Source: Selaginella tamariscina (Eukaryota > Streptophyta > Lycopodiopsida > Selaginellales > Selaginellaceae). Taken from it: 64,000 nucleotides of DNA. Under the pieces are notes generated by a model, which did not search any database, was not told the origin of the DNA, and saw only the letters and a list, made by a program, of their open reading frames with translations. This document shows, one piece after another, positions 51,350-63,909 of this stretch. How positions within the stretch are numbered: position 1 is the stretch's first letter; each line of letters opens with the position of its first letter. Both the position numbers and the translations under genes were made by a program. The stretch is taken from assembly GCA_003024785.1 (NCBI GenBank), contig PUQB01000193.1:357981-421980 (forward strand), in the 5' to 3' direction.

Positions 51350-52256
51350 CCCCTTATTGTTATTGTTCGTGATGGCAAATGAAGAAAGGTGGTTGCAGTT
51401 GTTCGATGCGTTGCAATTGAGTGGGCAAATTAGACCACTCTCTTGCAAGAAATTCACTAAGGTATGTAGTAGAGTGCCAATCCACACCTTTTGGTTTAAA
51501 ATCCACATGTTTGTCCAGAGTTCTCAAGGGGGAGGTTAAAGTGGACAATGTACGTTGGTGAGAACACTTTTATGGAATTACTGATTACCATGGATGGTTC
51601 AATCCAAGTGGTTGCGAGAGTTTCCCCACATCTTTACAAGGACTTGCCTTGTAATGGTACAATGGTGTCCCTGTTCTCGATTGGCAAGATTGAAACATTT
51701 TATTCAGCAATTCAAGCAAGCTTTTGGTAAGCCAAGGATTTTACTGCGGCTTTTTGTGAGCTCCATGACTTGAAGCAAGTGTCGGGAGAGACCGTTTAGC
51801 GATTCGGGATCAAGTTCCAAAACTTGGTCAATCGTATGGATTGAGCATAAGAATGTGTACGGTTGAGCTTATTGTGGCTGGTTTTTCGCCCTGATTTGGC
51901 TGGTTTGGTGGAGGGATTTGGTCCCTAGATAGTGGAGAGCCTTGAAGATTGCACAACAATTTGAGAACTTCTTGGGAGCATCACAACGTGTAATATCCTA
52001 TACTAGCACCTGTTCCTGGAACTTCTTCGACATTTAATCATGTTCCAATGGAAGTGGGTGCTGTTCCAGCTGGGAGGCTAGTCCTCAGGCTACTGGAGGG
52101 GCCAAGGCCAATTTGTTGGTTAGCGTGGTTGTGGTCATGAACGAAACATTCAATGCTACGAGTGCCAAGGTTGGGGACATGTTCTAAGGGTGTGTGCAAA
52201 TTGACATCAAGTAGCCACCATCAAGACTGTAGAAGAAGTTGAGATGCTTCCTCAGC
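51350..52256 (+). pseudogene. Chromovirus gag remnant
   Basis: Broken frames carry a Ty3/gypsy capsid core (KIETFYSAIQASF near 51690 and the following FCELHDLKQVSGET segment). At about 52155 a CCHC zinc knuckle can be read as CYECQGWGHVLRVC. Stops and frame changes are frequent. It runs directly into an LTR at 52257 with no pol in between, so it is a deletion derivative complementary to the gag-less copy at 1596-5387. Confidence 0.65.
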
Positions 52257-52597
52257 TGTCACGACCCGATACAGGATATAAGATACAGGATATGGAATAC
52301 ATAATATGCCTACATGATATACCTACAGAATATACTTACAAGATAGGATATACCTACAGGATAAAGGACATTATTTAACTCATGCTAGATTAGCTTTTGG
52401 AGTATCATTTTTAGCTTATGCCTAAATTAGCTCTTGAAGTTGTGAGTATAAAAGCTCCAACCTAATTGTTGTACAATTAGTTATTATCAATACCAGTCAT
52501 TCTTGTTATATTCCTTGTTCTTGTTTTGTTCCTTACTCTTGCCTTACTCTTGAGTCAAGCCTCCTTGTTCTTATCATGCTCTTGGGTCGTGACTTAT
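52257..52597 (+). repeat. Chromovirus LTR C, diverged
   Basis: Starts TGTCACGACCCGATACAGG like LTR A and retains AGTATAAAAGCTCCAACCTAATTGTTGTACAAT with a perfect TATA box at 52447-52454. The CT-rich end is shortened and the right border is approximate. It is older than LTRs A and B. Confidence 0.7.
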
Positions 52598-52697
52598 TAG
52601 TTTGATAATTTTTACTTTCATAACTCCCCAATTTCTAGTTAATTTTTTTTTCTTGGTTCTTCTCCCTTATTTTTCTCCTTTTCTTCTTTCATAGATC

Positions 52698-53043
52698 ATG
52701 ACAGATTTTGAGCAATTTCAATGCAAGCATCAAATGTTCCTTCATGAGCTGGCCACTTTGTGCCAAGTGGTCATAGATCTGCAAAGTTCCACCAACACAG
52801 CACATGTAGATGCTGATGAATCCTCCAAGGCTGCTGTGCAAGCCTCTCTCAAGCCTCCATGGTTTCCTCTCCATCGAACTCTTCTTCGGAAGCAAAGATC
52901 AACATACCTTAGAAGTTCAGTGGTAATCACACCAATTTTCAAGGTTTCCTGAATCAGATTAGGCTTTTGATCCGTATGCAACCACGTCGCTACTTAATTG
53001 ATGCACAAAAGGTTGGCCTTTTGGCATCCTTACTGTTGGATCC
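52698..53043 (+). pseudogene. Chromovirus gag, N-terminal part
   Basis: Starts at MTDFEQFQCKHQMF. After frame breaks it reads FSGNHTNFQGFLNQIRLLIR and AQKVGLLASLLLDP, a capsid N-terminal segment typical of chromodomain Ty3/gypsy elements. It is cut at 53044 by the left LTR of a minus-strand Ty3/gypsy element. The rest of gag is not found after that element's right end. Confidence 0.65.
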
Positions 53044-53251
53044 TGTTAGGCACCTCTCATACAATCTAGGACCCTCACAATACCACCCGACCTCCCCCGA
53101 GCTGTCTCTAGTCTCCACACGCTGCTCTCCCAGAAAGGCTTCCAATAATAGTGTGCCCTTAATTCTTTCCTTAGATTAGGTATAGCTCCCTAGGAATATT
53201 CTAGCTTATACCTTTTGGAGAATATTCTTTGATTCGTTATATGGGTCAACA
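53044..53251 (-). repeat. 3' LTR of the second minus-strand Ty3/gypsy element
   Basis: A 208-bp repeat running TGTTAGGCAC to GGGTCAACA on the plus strand, nearly identical to 57634-57839. The adjoining minus-strand purine run TGGGAGGAT (53252-53260) is the polypurine tract. Confidence 0.8.
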
Positions 53252-53279
53252 ATCCTCCCATTAGCAAGTCTTGTCCTCA

Positions 53280-56200
53280 AGGGCAGTAATACTTACTAAT
53301 TGGTCCTGTATCATTAGCCTCGTACATCCACAAAGAATCTACCCGGGACTCGTTCCTTGTGAGTACTCTCTTTAACTGGCTAACGTGAAACACTGGGTGC
53401 ACCTCACTCCTTCTGGCAGCCGTAGTCGATATGCCACCTTACCGATACGCTCCAGAATCTCATAAGGACCTGAGTACCTGGGAGACAACTTATCATTGCG
53501 TCCCTTCCGTAAGGCCACAACTGTGTTCCGCCTTACATGTGTGGCAAATACCACTCGGAGATATACATAATCCCCCACCTGGAACTCTTGAAAGCTTATG
53601 TGCTCATTAGCAAACTTGATAGCTCGGCTCTGAGCTGCTTGTAAGTTCTTCTTGCACAAACTCTGAATGTTTTCAAGTTCAACACTCAGATCTTTAGCTT
53701 CCTCATCCATTTGCCTTGAGCCTTCTTACTTGCTAAACTGAGCTCAAAAGCTGTCTTGGGATGTCGTCCAAACATAGCATAGTATGGACTCATTCCAATG
53801 CCACTGTGCTGGCTGTTATTATAAGCAAACTCGAGTAATGGAATATTATATCCCACTGACCTTCCTTCTGTTAATAGTGCACCTTAGCATATCTTCCAGA
53901 ACTTGGTTCACCCTCTCTGTTTGCCCATCTGTTTTGGGATGATCTCCGCTACACAGTTTAAGCTTCACTTCTATGCACTTAGAAAAGCCTCTCCAAAAGC
54001 TAGAAGTGAACTTGGAGTCCCTATCACTTACAATATCATCTGGAAATCCGTGGATAGGAAATACATGTTGTAAATACATCGTAGCCAGCTCGGATGCATT
54101 CACATTCTTCCCCAAGGGAACTAACTTGACAAACTTTGTCAACCTGTCCACAATGACCCACACCTGTTCATTTGCCTCTGTGTCCTTGGCAAATGGGTGA
54201 CAAAGTCCATAGAGATACTGCCCCATCGCCTGTCTGGAATAGGCAATGGTACTAATAGCCCACCTGGTTTCTCCCTGGGCACCTTTACTTGCTGACACTT
54301 GTCACAAGTCCTGCAGTACTCTATGATATCAGCTTTCATATTCCTCCAGTAGAACCTCCTCTTGATCAACTCATAACGTTTTCCTCCCCCCAAAATGACC
54401 AGCCTCCGGGCGATCATGATGAAAATATAGTACCTGGTTGATCAAATGGTCCACACGAGGAAGGTACACACGGCCATTGTAGTACAAAACCCCATCCTGA
54501 AATGAGAATGGTGGCTCTAGCTGTCCTTTGAGCTCCTGCACCTCGGCGTCTTGTGCTTGAGCATGTTGAACTACTTGGCTAAACTCACTGACCGTCCTTG
54601 TTAATGCATTACATAAGCGTGTTTGGAATTCTCCCACTACTGTGGCTCTCCTAACGCGTGACAAAGCATCTGCACCACGTTAGTCTTTCCTGCGCGATGC
54701 TCAATAGAAAATTCGCCAAACTCCATGAGCTTAACCATCCAGCGAGCTTGCCGAGAGTTTAACTCTTTCTGTGTGAACAGATACCAAAGGCTTGTGATCT
54801 GTAAACACCTTGAAACTTGCACCATAAAGATAGTGCTCCAAACTCGTAATGCATTAACAATAGCCAGTAGTTCTTGCTCATACGTTGAGTACCGTTTGCT
54901 CTGCAGGATTCAAAGTACGACTCTCATAAGCAATAGGCCTTCCCTCTTGCATAAGTACAGCTCCAATGGCCACTCCACTTGCATCAACACGATTCATAAG
55001 GCTTAGAGGGATCTGCAATACATAAACTGGTGCACGTACCAAAGCTTGTTTCAAAGCTTGGAAACTGCTCTCCTCTGAAGCACTCCATGCAAAGGGAACG
55101 TCCTTCCTTAGCAACCTAGTTAACGGAGAAGCTTTCTTGGCATAATCCTTGACATACCGCCGGTAATAACCAGCCATGCCCAAGAAACTCTGTAACTCTT
55201 GTGCATTGCTAGGAACTGGCCATTGCTCCACCACTGCCACCTTCTGTGGATCAGTCTTCACTCCACTTGGCGTCACAATGTGACCCAAATACTCCACTTC
55301 GCACTGAGCAAATGCACATTTGCTCTTCTTTGCATAGAGCTTGTTCTTCCTCAGCAATTGAAGAACTCTCCGCAAATGCTCCACATGCTCCTTCATATTC
55401 TTACTGTAAATAAGAATATCGTCGAGGAAGATCTCCACAAAGTCATGCAAGTAGTCACCAAACACCTCAGTCATCAACCGAGTGAATGTGGCTGGGGCAT
55501 TTGTTAAGCCAAATGGCATAACAGTGAACTCAAAATGCCCGAAGCTAGTGTTGAAAGCAGTCTTGTAGATATCTGCCTCCTTCACAGCAATCTGATGATA
55601 CCCGCTACGCAAGTCTATCTTGGTGAACACTCTGGCTCCACCGAGATGATCCATGATAGTATCCACACGTGGCATGGGCATTCTGTCCTTTCACTGTTTG
55701 CTTGTTGAGAGCTCTGTAGTCTATGCACATCCTCATGGTGCCATCCTTCTTCCTGACAAGCAATACTGGTGCACCAAATGGAGACTTGCTCGGTTGTATG
55801 AAGCCATATTCCAATAGCTCATCATTGTTCTTAACCTCTTGCTCCTCAGCATGGCTCAGTCGGAACGGCTTACGGTAAATGGCTTTCGTACCCTGTTCCA
55901 AAACAAATTCATGCTCCACACCTCTTGCAGGTGGTAAGCATGAGGTAGCTCAGGACGGGAAGACATCAGCAAATTCCTCAAGGACAACTTGCACAGCAGC
56001 CTTGCCCAATGCGACATTAGAAGAATCTAACTCACGTATATACATCAGAAAGACTTGATCTTCTTTATTACGGGAGATATTTCTTCAAAGACATAGCAGA
56101 AAGATACTTGTATTGGAGACTCAATCCTTGTTCCAAACCAAGTATCTTTCACTCCACTGTACTCAAGCTCACTCGCTTGATGCTCCACTTGATCTCAGGA

Positions 56201-56520
56201 TCCACACACTCCAGCCAGCTCATCCCAAGGATGAGGTCCACACGCGCTAGCTCCACAAGAAAGAACGTCTCCACCAGCTGAGTTTTGCCACACCGTCAGC
56301 TGTAACTCCTCCACACAAGCATTCCAGCTCTGTGTGACAGTAGCTGAGCCCTCAATCTCGTATTGAGGCACAGTCTTCATGGGCAAGCTGCACTCCTGCA
56401 CTAACTTTGCTGATACAAAGTTATCGCTACTTCCGCTATCCAAGAGGATTCGCACTGGCGTTCACCAAGTCGTCCCTCCACCACAATAGCACGTGTGTGT
56501 GCTCCTCCCGTGCCATGCAG
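53280..56520 (-). pseudogene. Ty3/gypsy pol (protease, RT, RNase H, integrase), lightly frameshifted
   Basis: Minus strand, right to left. Protease at 56195-56455 with the catalytic LLDSGSSDNFV. Reverse transcriptase at 54878-55919 with [48 protein letters not shown] and the catalytic FLDDILIYS. RNase H near 54640-54960 starts [15 protein letters not shown]. Integrase has CRTCDKCQQVKV (zinc finger), core Asp in SMDFVTHLP and IVSDRDSKFTSSFW, and Glu in KTDGQTERVNQVL. The end has GDYVYLRVV and KLSPRYSGPYEILERIG (GPY/F). No chromodomain is visible. Long frames survive, so the insertion is fairly young. Confidence 0.9.
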
Positions 56521-57610
56521 TTTACCTGTCGAGCAGAGAACAGACAAAATTTACCTCGTGGTTTAGAACTATCTCCCTTGTGTTCCTCTCCACACTCCAT
56601 CTCCTGAAGCTTCTTAGGTGTCTCCTTGTCCTTGTCACCATTGAACCCCTTGCCTTGGGCTTGTTCCTCCTGGGACAATTGGCCTTCCAGTGTCCCACCT
56701 CTCCACATAGGTGGCAACGTTCACTATCAAACACCTTGACAATCTTCTTAGGCCGGTTGTCGGTGCGATAAGAACTAGAAGCTACCAGCTTGGACTTCGG
56801 CCTAGCACGATGGCTATTCCCCTATACTCCTGGTGCTCACGAGGACTTGGGAGGTGCTCCTACCACGCTCTTGCCATGTCGCTCATTCTCCTTAAACACC
56901 TTATCCTCCTCATTTAGCAAGCGAGCATATTCGAACAGCTCCTCTAAAGTCTTGGACTGAATTACCGAGTTAAGATGTCTACGCAAGTTAGCACTTCGCA
57001 GCCCATCTACAAAATAATCCTTCTGCTGGTTGACAGACACGTCAGGTACACGGCAAAGTAATTGACTCAATTTCTCAATGTAATCGTCCAAGGTCATCTT
57101 CCCTTGCTCTAAATGTCGCAATTCACGCCTTGCATGAGACACATCGAACCGAGGAGCATACTCCTTCTTAAATAGCTCAGAGAACTCCTCCCAAGTTGCA
57201 ATCATCTCCTGGTGAGCTAACTGGCGCTGATTTCGAATGCGTGTCCACCACCTCGCAGCTTTATCCTTCAAGGCTACTGATACAGCTATCATAGCCTGCT
57301 CGGTAGTTACTCCCTGTGCAGTGAGCAAGTTCGCTGCTATCTCAAGCCAACTCATAGCCTCATCCGCAGATTCTTTACCGGTAAAAGGTGGAACGCGAAG
57401 ACGATCTAGCACCCTGCTCTTACCAGTCATGGTTCCTTGAGCAAGTTGATCTTCAATAGTATCCAACCGCTCACGAATCACCTCCAAGGAACCAGTCACG
57501 TACTCTTGAAATTGCTTGGAATCCTTCGCCATAGCGTATAATTCGAGCACGATTTCCTGGTTCGTCCACTCCTCATTGGTGTTGTTTCTCCTTCCCACTG
57601 GTCATCATCT
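56520..57610 (-). pseudogene. Ty3/gypsy gag with CCHC knuckle
   Basis: The capsid frame at 57598-56837 has 253 codons, including VPPFTGKESADEAMSWLEIA, ARWWTRIRNQRQLAHQEM and MTLDDYIEKLSQL. After a frame break the knuckle CHLCGEVGHWKANC lies near 56700. The start is probably the ATG just inside the primer binding site (near 57605). It binds the element RNA and forms particles in the cytoplasm. Only one or two frame breaks separate it from an intact gag-pol. Confidence 0.8.
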
Positions 57611-57620
57611 CGAACCTCCC

Positions 57621-57630
57621 TCCGATACCA
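57621..57630 (-). promoter_or_regulatory. Primer binding site of the second minus-strand element
   Basis: On the minus strand it reads TGGTATCGGA three bases after the LTR end, an initiator Met-tRNA type site like that at 6811. Confidence 0.75.
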
Positions 57631-57633
57631 AAT

Positions 57634-57839
57634 TGTTAGGCACCTCTACGTACAATCTAGAGACCCTCACAATACCACCCGACCTCCCCCGAGCTGTCTC
57701 TAGTCTCCACACGCTGCTCTCCAAAAAGGCTTCCAATAATAGTGTGCCCTTAATTCTTCCTTAGATCTAGGTAACTCCCTAGGAATATTCTAGCTTATAC
57801 CTTTCTGGGGAATTCTTTGATTCGTTATATGGGTCATAA
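57634..57839 (-). repeat. 5' LTR of the second minus-strand Ty3/gypsy element
   Basis: Nearly identical to 53044-53251; differences are a few substitutions and small indels. It ends about 50 bp upstream of the first ATG of the CLSY-like gene. No clear target-site duplication is seen (gatcc on the left, aagta-like on the right). Confidence 0.8.
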
Positions 57840-57891
57840 AAGTAGTGGATCAATCAGGCAAGAGCTCCAAGATTACAGATAGCGGCAATGC

Positions 57892-60800
57892 ATGAATCTA
57901 CACGGGTTGCAGCAGATTTTCAAGTCTCGGATCACGGCTCGTCTCCAAGAAGCTCAAGAATCACTACTGCCGCCGCAAAGATCTTCGGAGAAGAAGAAGT
58001 CACTAATCCCTACAAAGATTTGCGGTATGGAAGACGAGATGACGAAAATCTCTCTTTCGGCTACAAATCTCTCTGACGGAATCGGTAAAATCTCTGCTTT
58101 GGATGCAAAGATCGATGAAGAAGTGGCAAAGATCGCTCTTTTGAAAGGCGGAAATAATCCGGATGAAGACGGATGGGACCAGAAGATCGCGGCATGGATT
58201 TCGGCAGAAGCCGCCGAAAGTCAAGAACAAGGTAAGCAAGCCGGCTCAGAAGCCCGATAATGAGGAGGTTTTCCGATTTCCCGATAGTCTGGATATGCAA
58301 TGGGAGACGCTTGAGGAGGAAAAGCAAGAGATGAACTCGCCCAGCTATGGCGTGATGCGGACTTGGCTTTTCTGAGAGCGAGAACTGATCGGAACCTGGT
58401 ATGTCATTCTTTGCTCGTTTTTACTGCATTCCATTTTGTTTCAACGTCCTGCTTTTGCTTGTTTGGGTCTTCGGATTCCGTGTTTTGCTAGTTGGCTTTT
58501 TATTTTCTGTAGAAAGATGCTTCTTTTATCAAGCATTTACTTCTGCCGAATATTCATATATCGCACACACACAGAGTATGATATATAGGTAAGTATAATA
58601 GTTCCACACTATATTTCAGTCTAATTCTCAATAGTGATTGCAGAAGCGAAATGCGGAACAACAAGACGTGGAAGAGGAGTGCGAGCATGATTTCTCTTTC
58701 AAAGAAGATATTGGGAAAGTCTGCATGCTATGTGGTTGGGTAGCTCAGCTTGTCACTGGGATTTTCGAGGTGTGCAAAGTTTATTGCTATCTTAACTAAA
58801 ATATAGAATGTACATAGAAATATGTATGCATTCGTTAGTTAAAACCAACTTATTGTATGCAGCTACGGAGACCAACGCGACCAAGCACAAAGAAGAAACG
58901 TGTAAGTGATGACGACGACTACCTGTCCATTCCACAACTCGAGGATCAGATCGATGTAGAAATAGAGGCTCTGGTTTCCCACGAGCGTCATGCAGAAGTC
59001 TTGCATGAGCACCAGAAAGAAGGATTCCATTTCATGTCCGAGCATCTTCTCGGCAAAATCCACAGGGCGTGTTTCTCAATCATGCTCCGGGAACAGGTAA
59101 GTCGTTTCTGAAGTAGAAAAGAGAAAAGGAAGGAATGTATCTATGTTTGATATTTGTAAATATAACTGCATATAGTCATATGTGACATTTATTTATATAC
59201 GGACTTTATGCTAAGTCATTTGAAGTTACCTTCTTTTCTTCAATGGATTTATACACGTTTTAGCACATGTAAGGATCTATAAATGAAATGCTCATATATC
59301 TTTATAATGTATAGCAGTTTAGATAGGTTTATGCGTATCAGAACATTTTTGCTGTTTGCATAAGCATTTTAACAAATTTGGCACCGCCATTCACGTTACC
59401 TGATATACAAATTATATCTATACAACATACATATGATAACTATGTAATTAGGATGGCAGTAAATATTCCTTACAATTTGAATTTTAAACAGGCAAGACGT
59501 TCCTGGTAATAAGCTTCTTAAATAGCTGTTTTGCAACATTTCCGACGATTCGCGCTCCCAAAGAATATGCTCCAGCAATGGGAGAGGGAATTCAGAAACT
59601 GGGAAATCGACCCAATCAATATCTATATTCTGAACGCTGGACAGGCTTCCAAGCTTAACACGCTTTCAAAGTGGACAAATGAAGCAGGTATTGCTAAGCT
59701 ATATTTTGTGCTATTGCTAAGCTATATTTTGTGCTATTGATTGCACATATATGATCTGTTATTCATTATGTAAATCGTAGCTATTCTCAAATTGTTTTGG
59801 AGCAGGCGTTTTGCTTATAACGCCACAGCTTCTCTCTAAACTTATTGGTGAATCAAAGCTTAACGGAGATTTACAAGGAGATGAACCGAATGATTGTTAT
59901 TTTGTCGGCGAGATGCTTCAATCGGCAGATATCTTAGTTGTTGATGAGGTATTTATGCACACATAATGTATGCCTGGCATTCAGTCGTTATCATTATTGT
60001 TCGCATTAATATTCATGGCTATTATATACGTTGAATTGTGTATGTATATATTGACACGATAATAATTAAAAAATAAATGGCTCATAATCGAATGGCAGCT
60101 CCTAAATGATCATCGTGCATTTGACTGCCAAATACAGAACATTTTTGTGCGTTGTATTGTGTGTGTTATAACATATGCACACATGCATGCATATATGCAT
60201 ATGTATATATATGTACAAGGCTATAATGCTTGGCACAGGCGGCATTATGCACGCACGGAGAAGACGAGGATTTGGGACAGTTTGAAGAAAATAAAGACGC
60301 AAAGGAGGATATTCCTTTCAGGGACCGTCTTCCAGAACAACACGGAGCTTTGCAGGCCTAATTTCCTCTCTAACTTCCCGGAGTTTGTTAGGTATCTAGT
60401 CCGTGTGTGTGTATGTTTATGTTTATGTTTTTTTTTTTGTTAAAAAACTTTCGTGTACTTAATTTCAGGGAAGAAGTTGAAAAGAAGGTTTTAGAGGAAA
60501 TGAACGTACAGGTGGAAGATGTTCCCAGTGATCTTGCTGCCATCAAGATGTTCCGCAGGTTTGTTTTATGACTTTATAAACATGTGCGTGTATAACTTTA
60601 TAAACATGTGCGTGTATAACTTTATAAACATGTGCATATTCTACTTTATAAGCATGTGCGTGTATAAATATATAATCCAATATATAGACACGTGGATACA
60701 CGTCTTTTCAAACGCATCATATGGATCTTTGATACACGCTTGTCAAAATTGAAGTGTAAAAGGGTTACGAAATGGCTTTGCCGTTCAAAAATTACATATA

Positions 60801-62403
60801 CACAGCGATGCACTGTGTGTGTGCGTGTGTGCGCGCATTTATTTACTTGCACTAGCTTGCTGCACATTTCAATACAAAAGATATAATATATCTAACAAAC
60901 ACAGATTTCTAATGAACTTGTACTGACTGACTTCATCGTTTCTTCATTGGTACGGAGGAAAGGTTCTCGAGAATCTTCCGGGACTTGATGAATACATTTT
61001 GGAAGTCACGCTCTCGGACTTTCACATAGGAATGGTCAAAGCGAGAAAGTTCACAAAACATATGGAGATGGATGGCTGGCTTGCCAGAGCATGTGTGCAT
61101 TCGTGTTTAGTTGTTTCAGAAGAACCCGTGTACACTGCTCAGGTACATACATACATACTATAGATAGATTATAATCATGGCAGTGGGGCAGACCAAGGAA
61201 CGAGTTATCATCTTCGGCCAGTTCAGATACCCGCTCAACCTACTTCAACAGATGCTCAAGGTAATTTGCGAAAATTAATGTATATAGCTTCGTGGCTTTT
61301 GCATTTAACTATTATTACACTAACGATTGGTTATAGATATTATGCATGCATATAGATTGATATAGATATGTTGTATATATGCATGCTACGAGCTGTAACT
61401 CCTTTCTCTTATATTCAGGAGAGATTTGGATGGAGATACGGAAATGGAACGCAGACACTGGATCATAGACCAGTTCAATGCACCTAAAAACAAGGTATGC
61501 TTATAAATATAACTAAGTACCTGTTATGTCCCTGTTTTGGAGAGAGGTCATGCAAAATGTGGAAAGTATAGATAAGATAGATATGCATAGTTAGAAAACT
61601 GTGAATAATTTTGATCACGTATACTATACGTGAAGATTGACTTGTGTGTGTGTGTGTTGTGTGTGGTGTGTGTATTGTGTTCATTATTGAATTGAGACAA
61701 TTCTAATTTAGAAATTACAGGAAGGTATTCAGTTTTTAATAATGTTAACTTGTTTATGATTCAACATAGGCAAAAGTTCTACTGGCTTCTACAAGAGCGT
61801 GTGGTGAAGGGATCTCATTGGTGGGCGCGTCTAGAGTTGTGATTCTGGATGAGGCATGGAATCCAGCAACGGTGAGGCAGGCAGTTAGCAGAGCTTACCG
61901 TATTGGACAGAAGAAAAAGGTTCAGCTAATGGCAAGCGACACGAATGAGGTCATATATATGCGTGTGTAGGTGTGGGTGTGGGTGTGTGTTATTAAAGGA
62001 GCATATCTAACTATTTTGGTGTTTATATATAGGCATATATTATATGTTGTGATTGTTTGTGTGCACATAGAAGTGGATATCTTTCTAGTATACATATATC
62101 TCTATGTATATAATTACATGTGGATGTGTTTGTGTGTATACCCAACATGAAGATTGTATACTAACAAAGGCTATTTACAGGTGAGTAAGCACTTTAGTCT
62201 GTTAAAGAAGAACTTGTTAGCGACTGCTTTGCTTGACAACGGATTTAACACTGACGACTTGCATAGCTTAAAATCGGGAGCTTTGTCCGGTGGTTACGGA
62301 GATTAAGGACGACGAGTTTCTGCGAGAGTTTGTTGAGAGGCACCGTAACAGATGTGAGGTTTACCGTGACTCTCTCCATGTTATTAACAAGCAGTGCGGT
62401 TAG
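57892..62403 (+). CDS. CLSY/DRD1-type SNF2 chromatin remodeller
   Basis: This plant-specific SNF2 subfamily works with Pol IV/Pol V in RNA-directed DNA methylation. Twelve exons: 57892-58398, 58644-58769, 58863-59096, 59492-59687, 59806-59948, 60239-60391, 60469-60558, 60905-61142, 61184-61260, 61419-61494, 61770-61949 and 62181-62403. Subfamily marks are [13 protein letters not shown] and [19 protein letters not shown]. ATPase motifs: Walker A HAPGTG then KTFLVISF across an intron, [13 protein letters not shown] (Ia), ILVVDE plus HYA (DEAH), LSGTVFQN (III), VIIFGQF (IV), [20 protein letters not shown] (V) and [14 protein letters not shown] (VI). The protein would be short for the family, mostly at the N-terminus. 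Frame breaks at 58205, 58320, 59055-59058 (A run), 59550 and 60240 look like indel errors. An LTR lies right upstream. Confidence 0.82.
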
Positions 62404-63660
62404 TTTTATTTTCAATTTTACTTTGATGTTGGTTATTTTGCAAGTAGTTGTGTATTTGAAACAAATGTAATTACCTAACTGTATGCTCCGTGTGCGTGCG
62501 TGTGTGCATGAGGCCGTTCTTATATAAAAGCAGTATGTTGGTCTTATCATGGCACACATACACACACATCTATATATGTGTGTGTATGTGTATGTGTGCA
62601 TGTATGTATGTATAGGTATACAACATACATATAGATTCATATGTCTGTATATGACCCGTATTGAAATAAGTGTGAATGTCTATTACCCTTCTTATAAAGA
62701 CTGTTTATATATGTTAATCTTATTATTCAGTTGATGATAAATATAAACAATACTACTTTATATATGTTCATTTAGCTGGTGTTGTTGTTTAACTTTAAGA
62801 GTAAAAAAATATATATAAGTATAAATTAAATATCACAATTAATTAACAGTACCTCATGTAATTAAAGAATCAAATTAAACTATGGTTGGAAATTTCACTT
62901 ATCTTTAATAATTATCTTTAAGTGCCATAAGCAATACTTTTTTCTAATCTCTCTCTCACACACACAACACAATACACACACACATCGCTTATACTGTATA
63001 TTTAGTTGTATATGCTTTACTTAGCTGAGTATATTCATTTCCGACATTAATATGTAAACACAAAGTTATCATCGTTAAATTTATAAGAAGTGTAATCAAG
63101 ATGAGTATAAAGTTATCCTCTGCTAGTTAAATAGTGATATATATTACACATCAACAATCCTAAATCATTAAAAAAAAACATTAGAGAGAGAAAATATAGA
63201 CGTGTGTATGTAGATCTATAGTCATACATTTAACTCTAATATACACATCTATACACATGGATGTACGTATATTTATATATAGAGTATACAGTCGGAAAAC
63301 TTATTTATATGATGTTATATGCATAATGTCCAAAACAAAGCACATATTATTAGTATAACATTCAATTTTAGCTAAAGTTTTGCAAAAGATTTCCATTTAA
63401 AGAAAATGATATTACAACAATAAAATGTTTTTTTTTTAATTTTCCCAATAAGCATATTCCCTTTCTATTTAATATGTTTTTATTCATTGAAATATACATT
63501 CAAGGATCGGTTTTCCGCGATCCTAAGCTAGAAGAAGCGATTTTAGACTGTCATACAGAAACACTCTGGATTCTGATTGAATATTCTATTATGTTATTTT
63601 TAAGTTTTCAAATATTATTTTATGGAATATTCTTCTTTCTTACATTTTGTAAATTATATA
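62404..63660. other. 3' flank, AT-rich, no gene seen
   Basis: Contains TG/CA microsatellites near 62560-62610 and 62955-62985. No open frame with recognisable content is present on either strand. Confidence 0.6.
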
Positions 63661-63666
63661 ATTTAC

Positions 63667-63909
63667 TTACGGCTTAATATATGCCGACTGGCTTAATAAA
63701 AGCATTATCCTAACCCTAAACCATTTATCCTTGTAGCACCGGTGGTCATGAACTTTGCTGCAATTCACCAGCAAACGGTGGACCTCCATCTCACTGAGCG
63801 ATCGCCTTTGTAGAAAATATGTGACGTCCGGGTTCAAGCCAAGCACACGCTGTAGACGAAGTACATGTGTACACATCTCCAACTTTTGCTCTTCTGAAAG
63901 GTAGAACAA
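63667..63909 (-). CDS. Terminal exon of an unrecognised gene (partial)
   Basis: On the minus strand an acceptor (ATATGCAG) at 63910-63917 precedes an open frame of about 80 codons, LFYLSEEQKLEMCTH to SQSAYIKP, ending in TAA at 63667-63669. The stretch LRLQRVLGLNPDVTYFLQRR is helix-like, but I cannot name the family; an mTERF-like repeat is one weak possibility. The upstream exons would lie right of the window, so this gene is convergent with the CLSY-like gene. Confidence 0.4.
   Translation of the reverse strand: MFYLSEEQKLEMCTHVLRLQRVLGLNPDVTYFLQRRSLSEMEVHRLLVNCSKVHDHRCYKDKWFRVRIMLLLSQSAYIKP

Noticed and set aside
53044..57839. Target-site duplication for the second minus-strand Ty3/gypsy element
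   Set aside because: The five bases outside the two LTRs do not match, and the gag interrupted at 53044 does not resume at 57840, so the flanks may have been rearranged.
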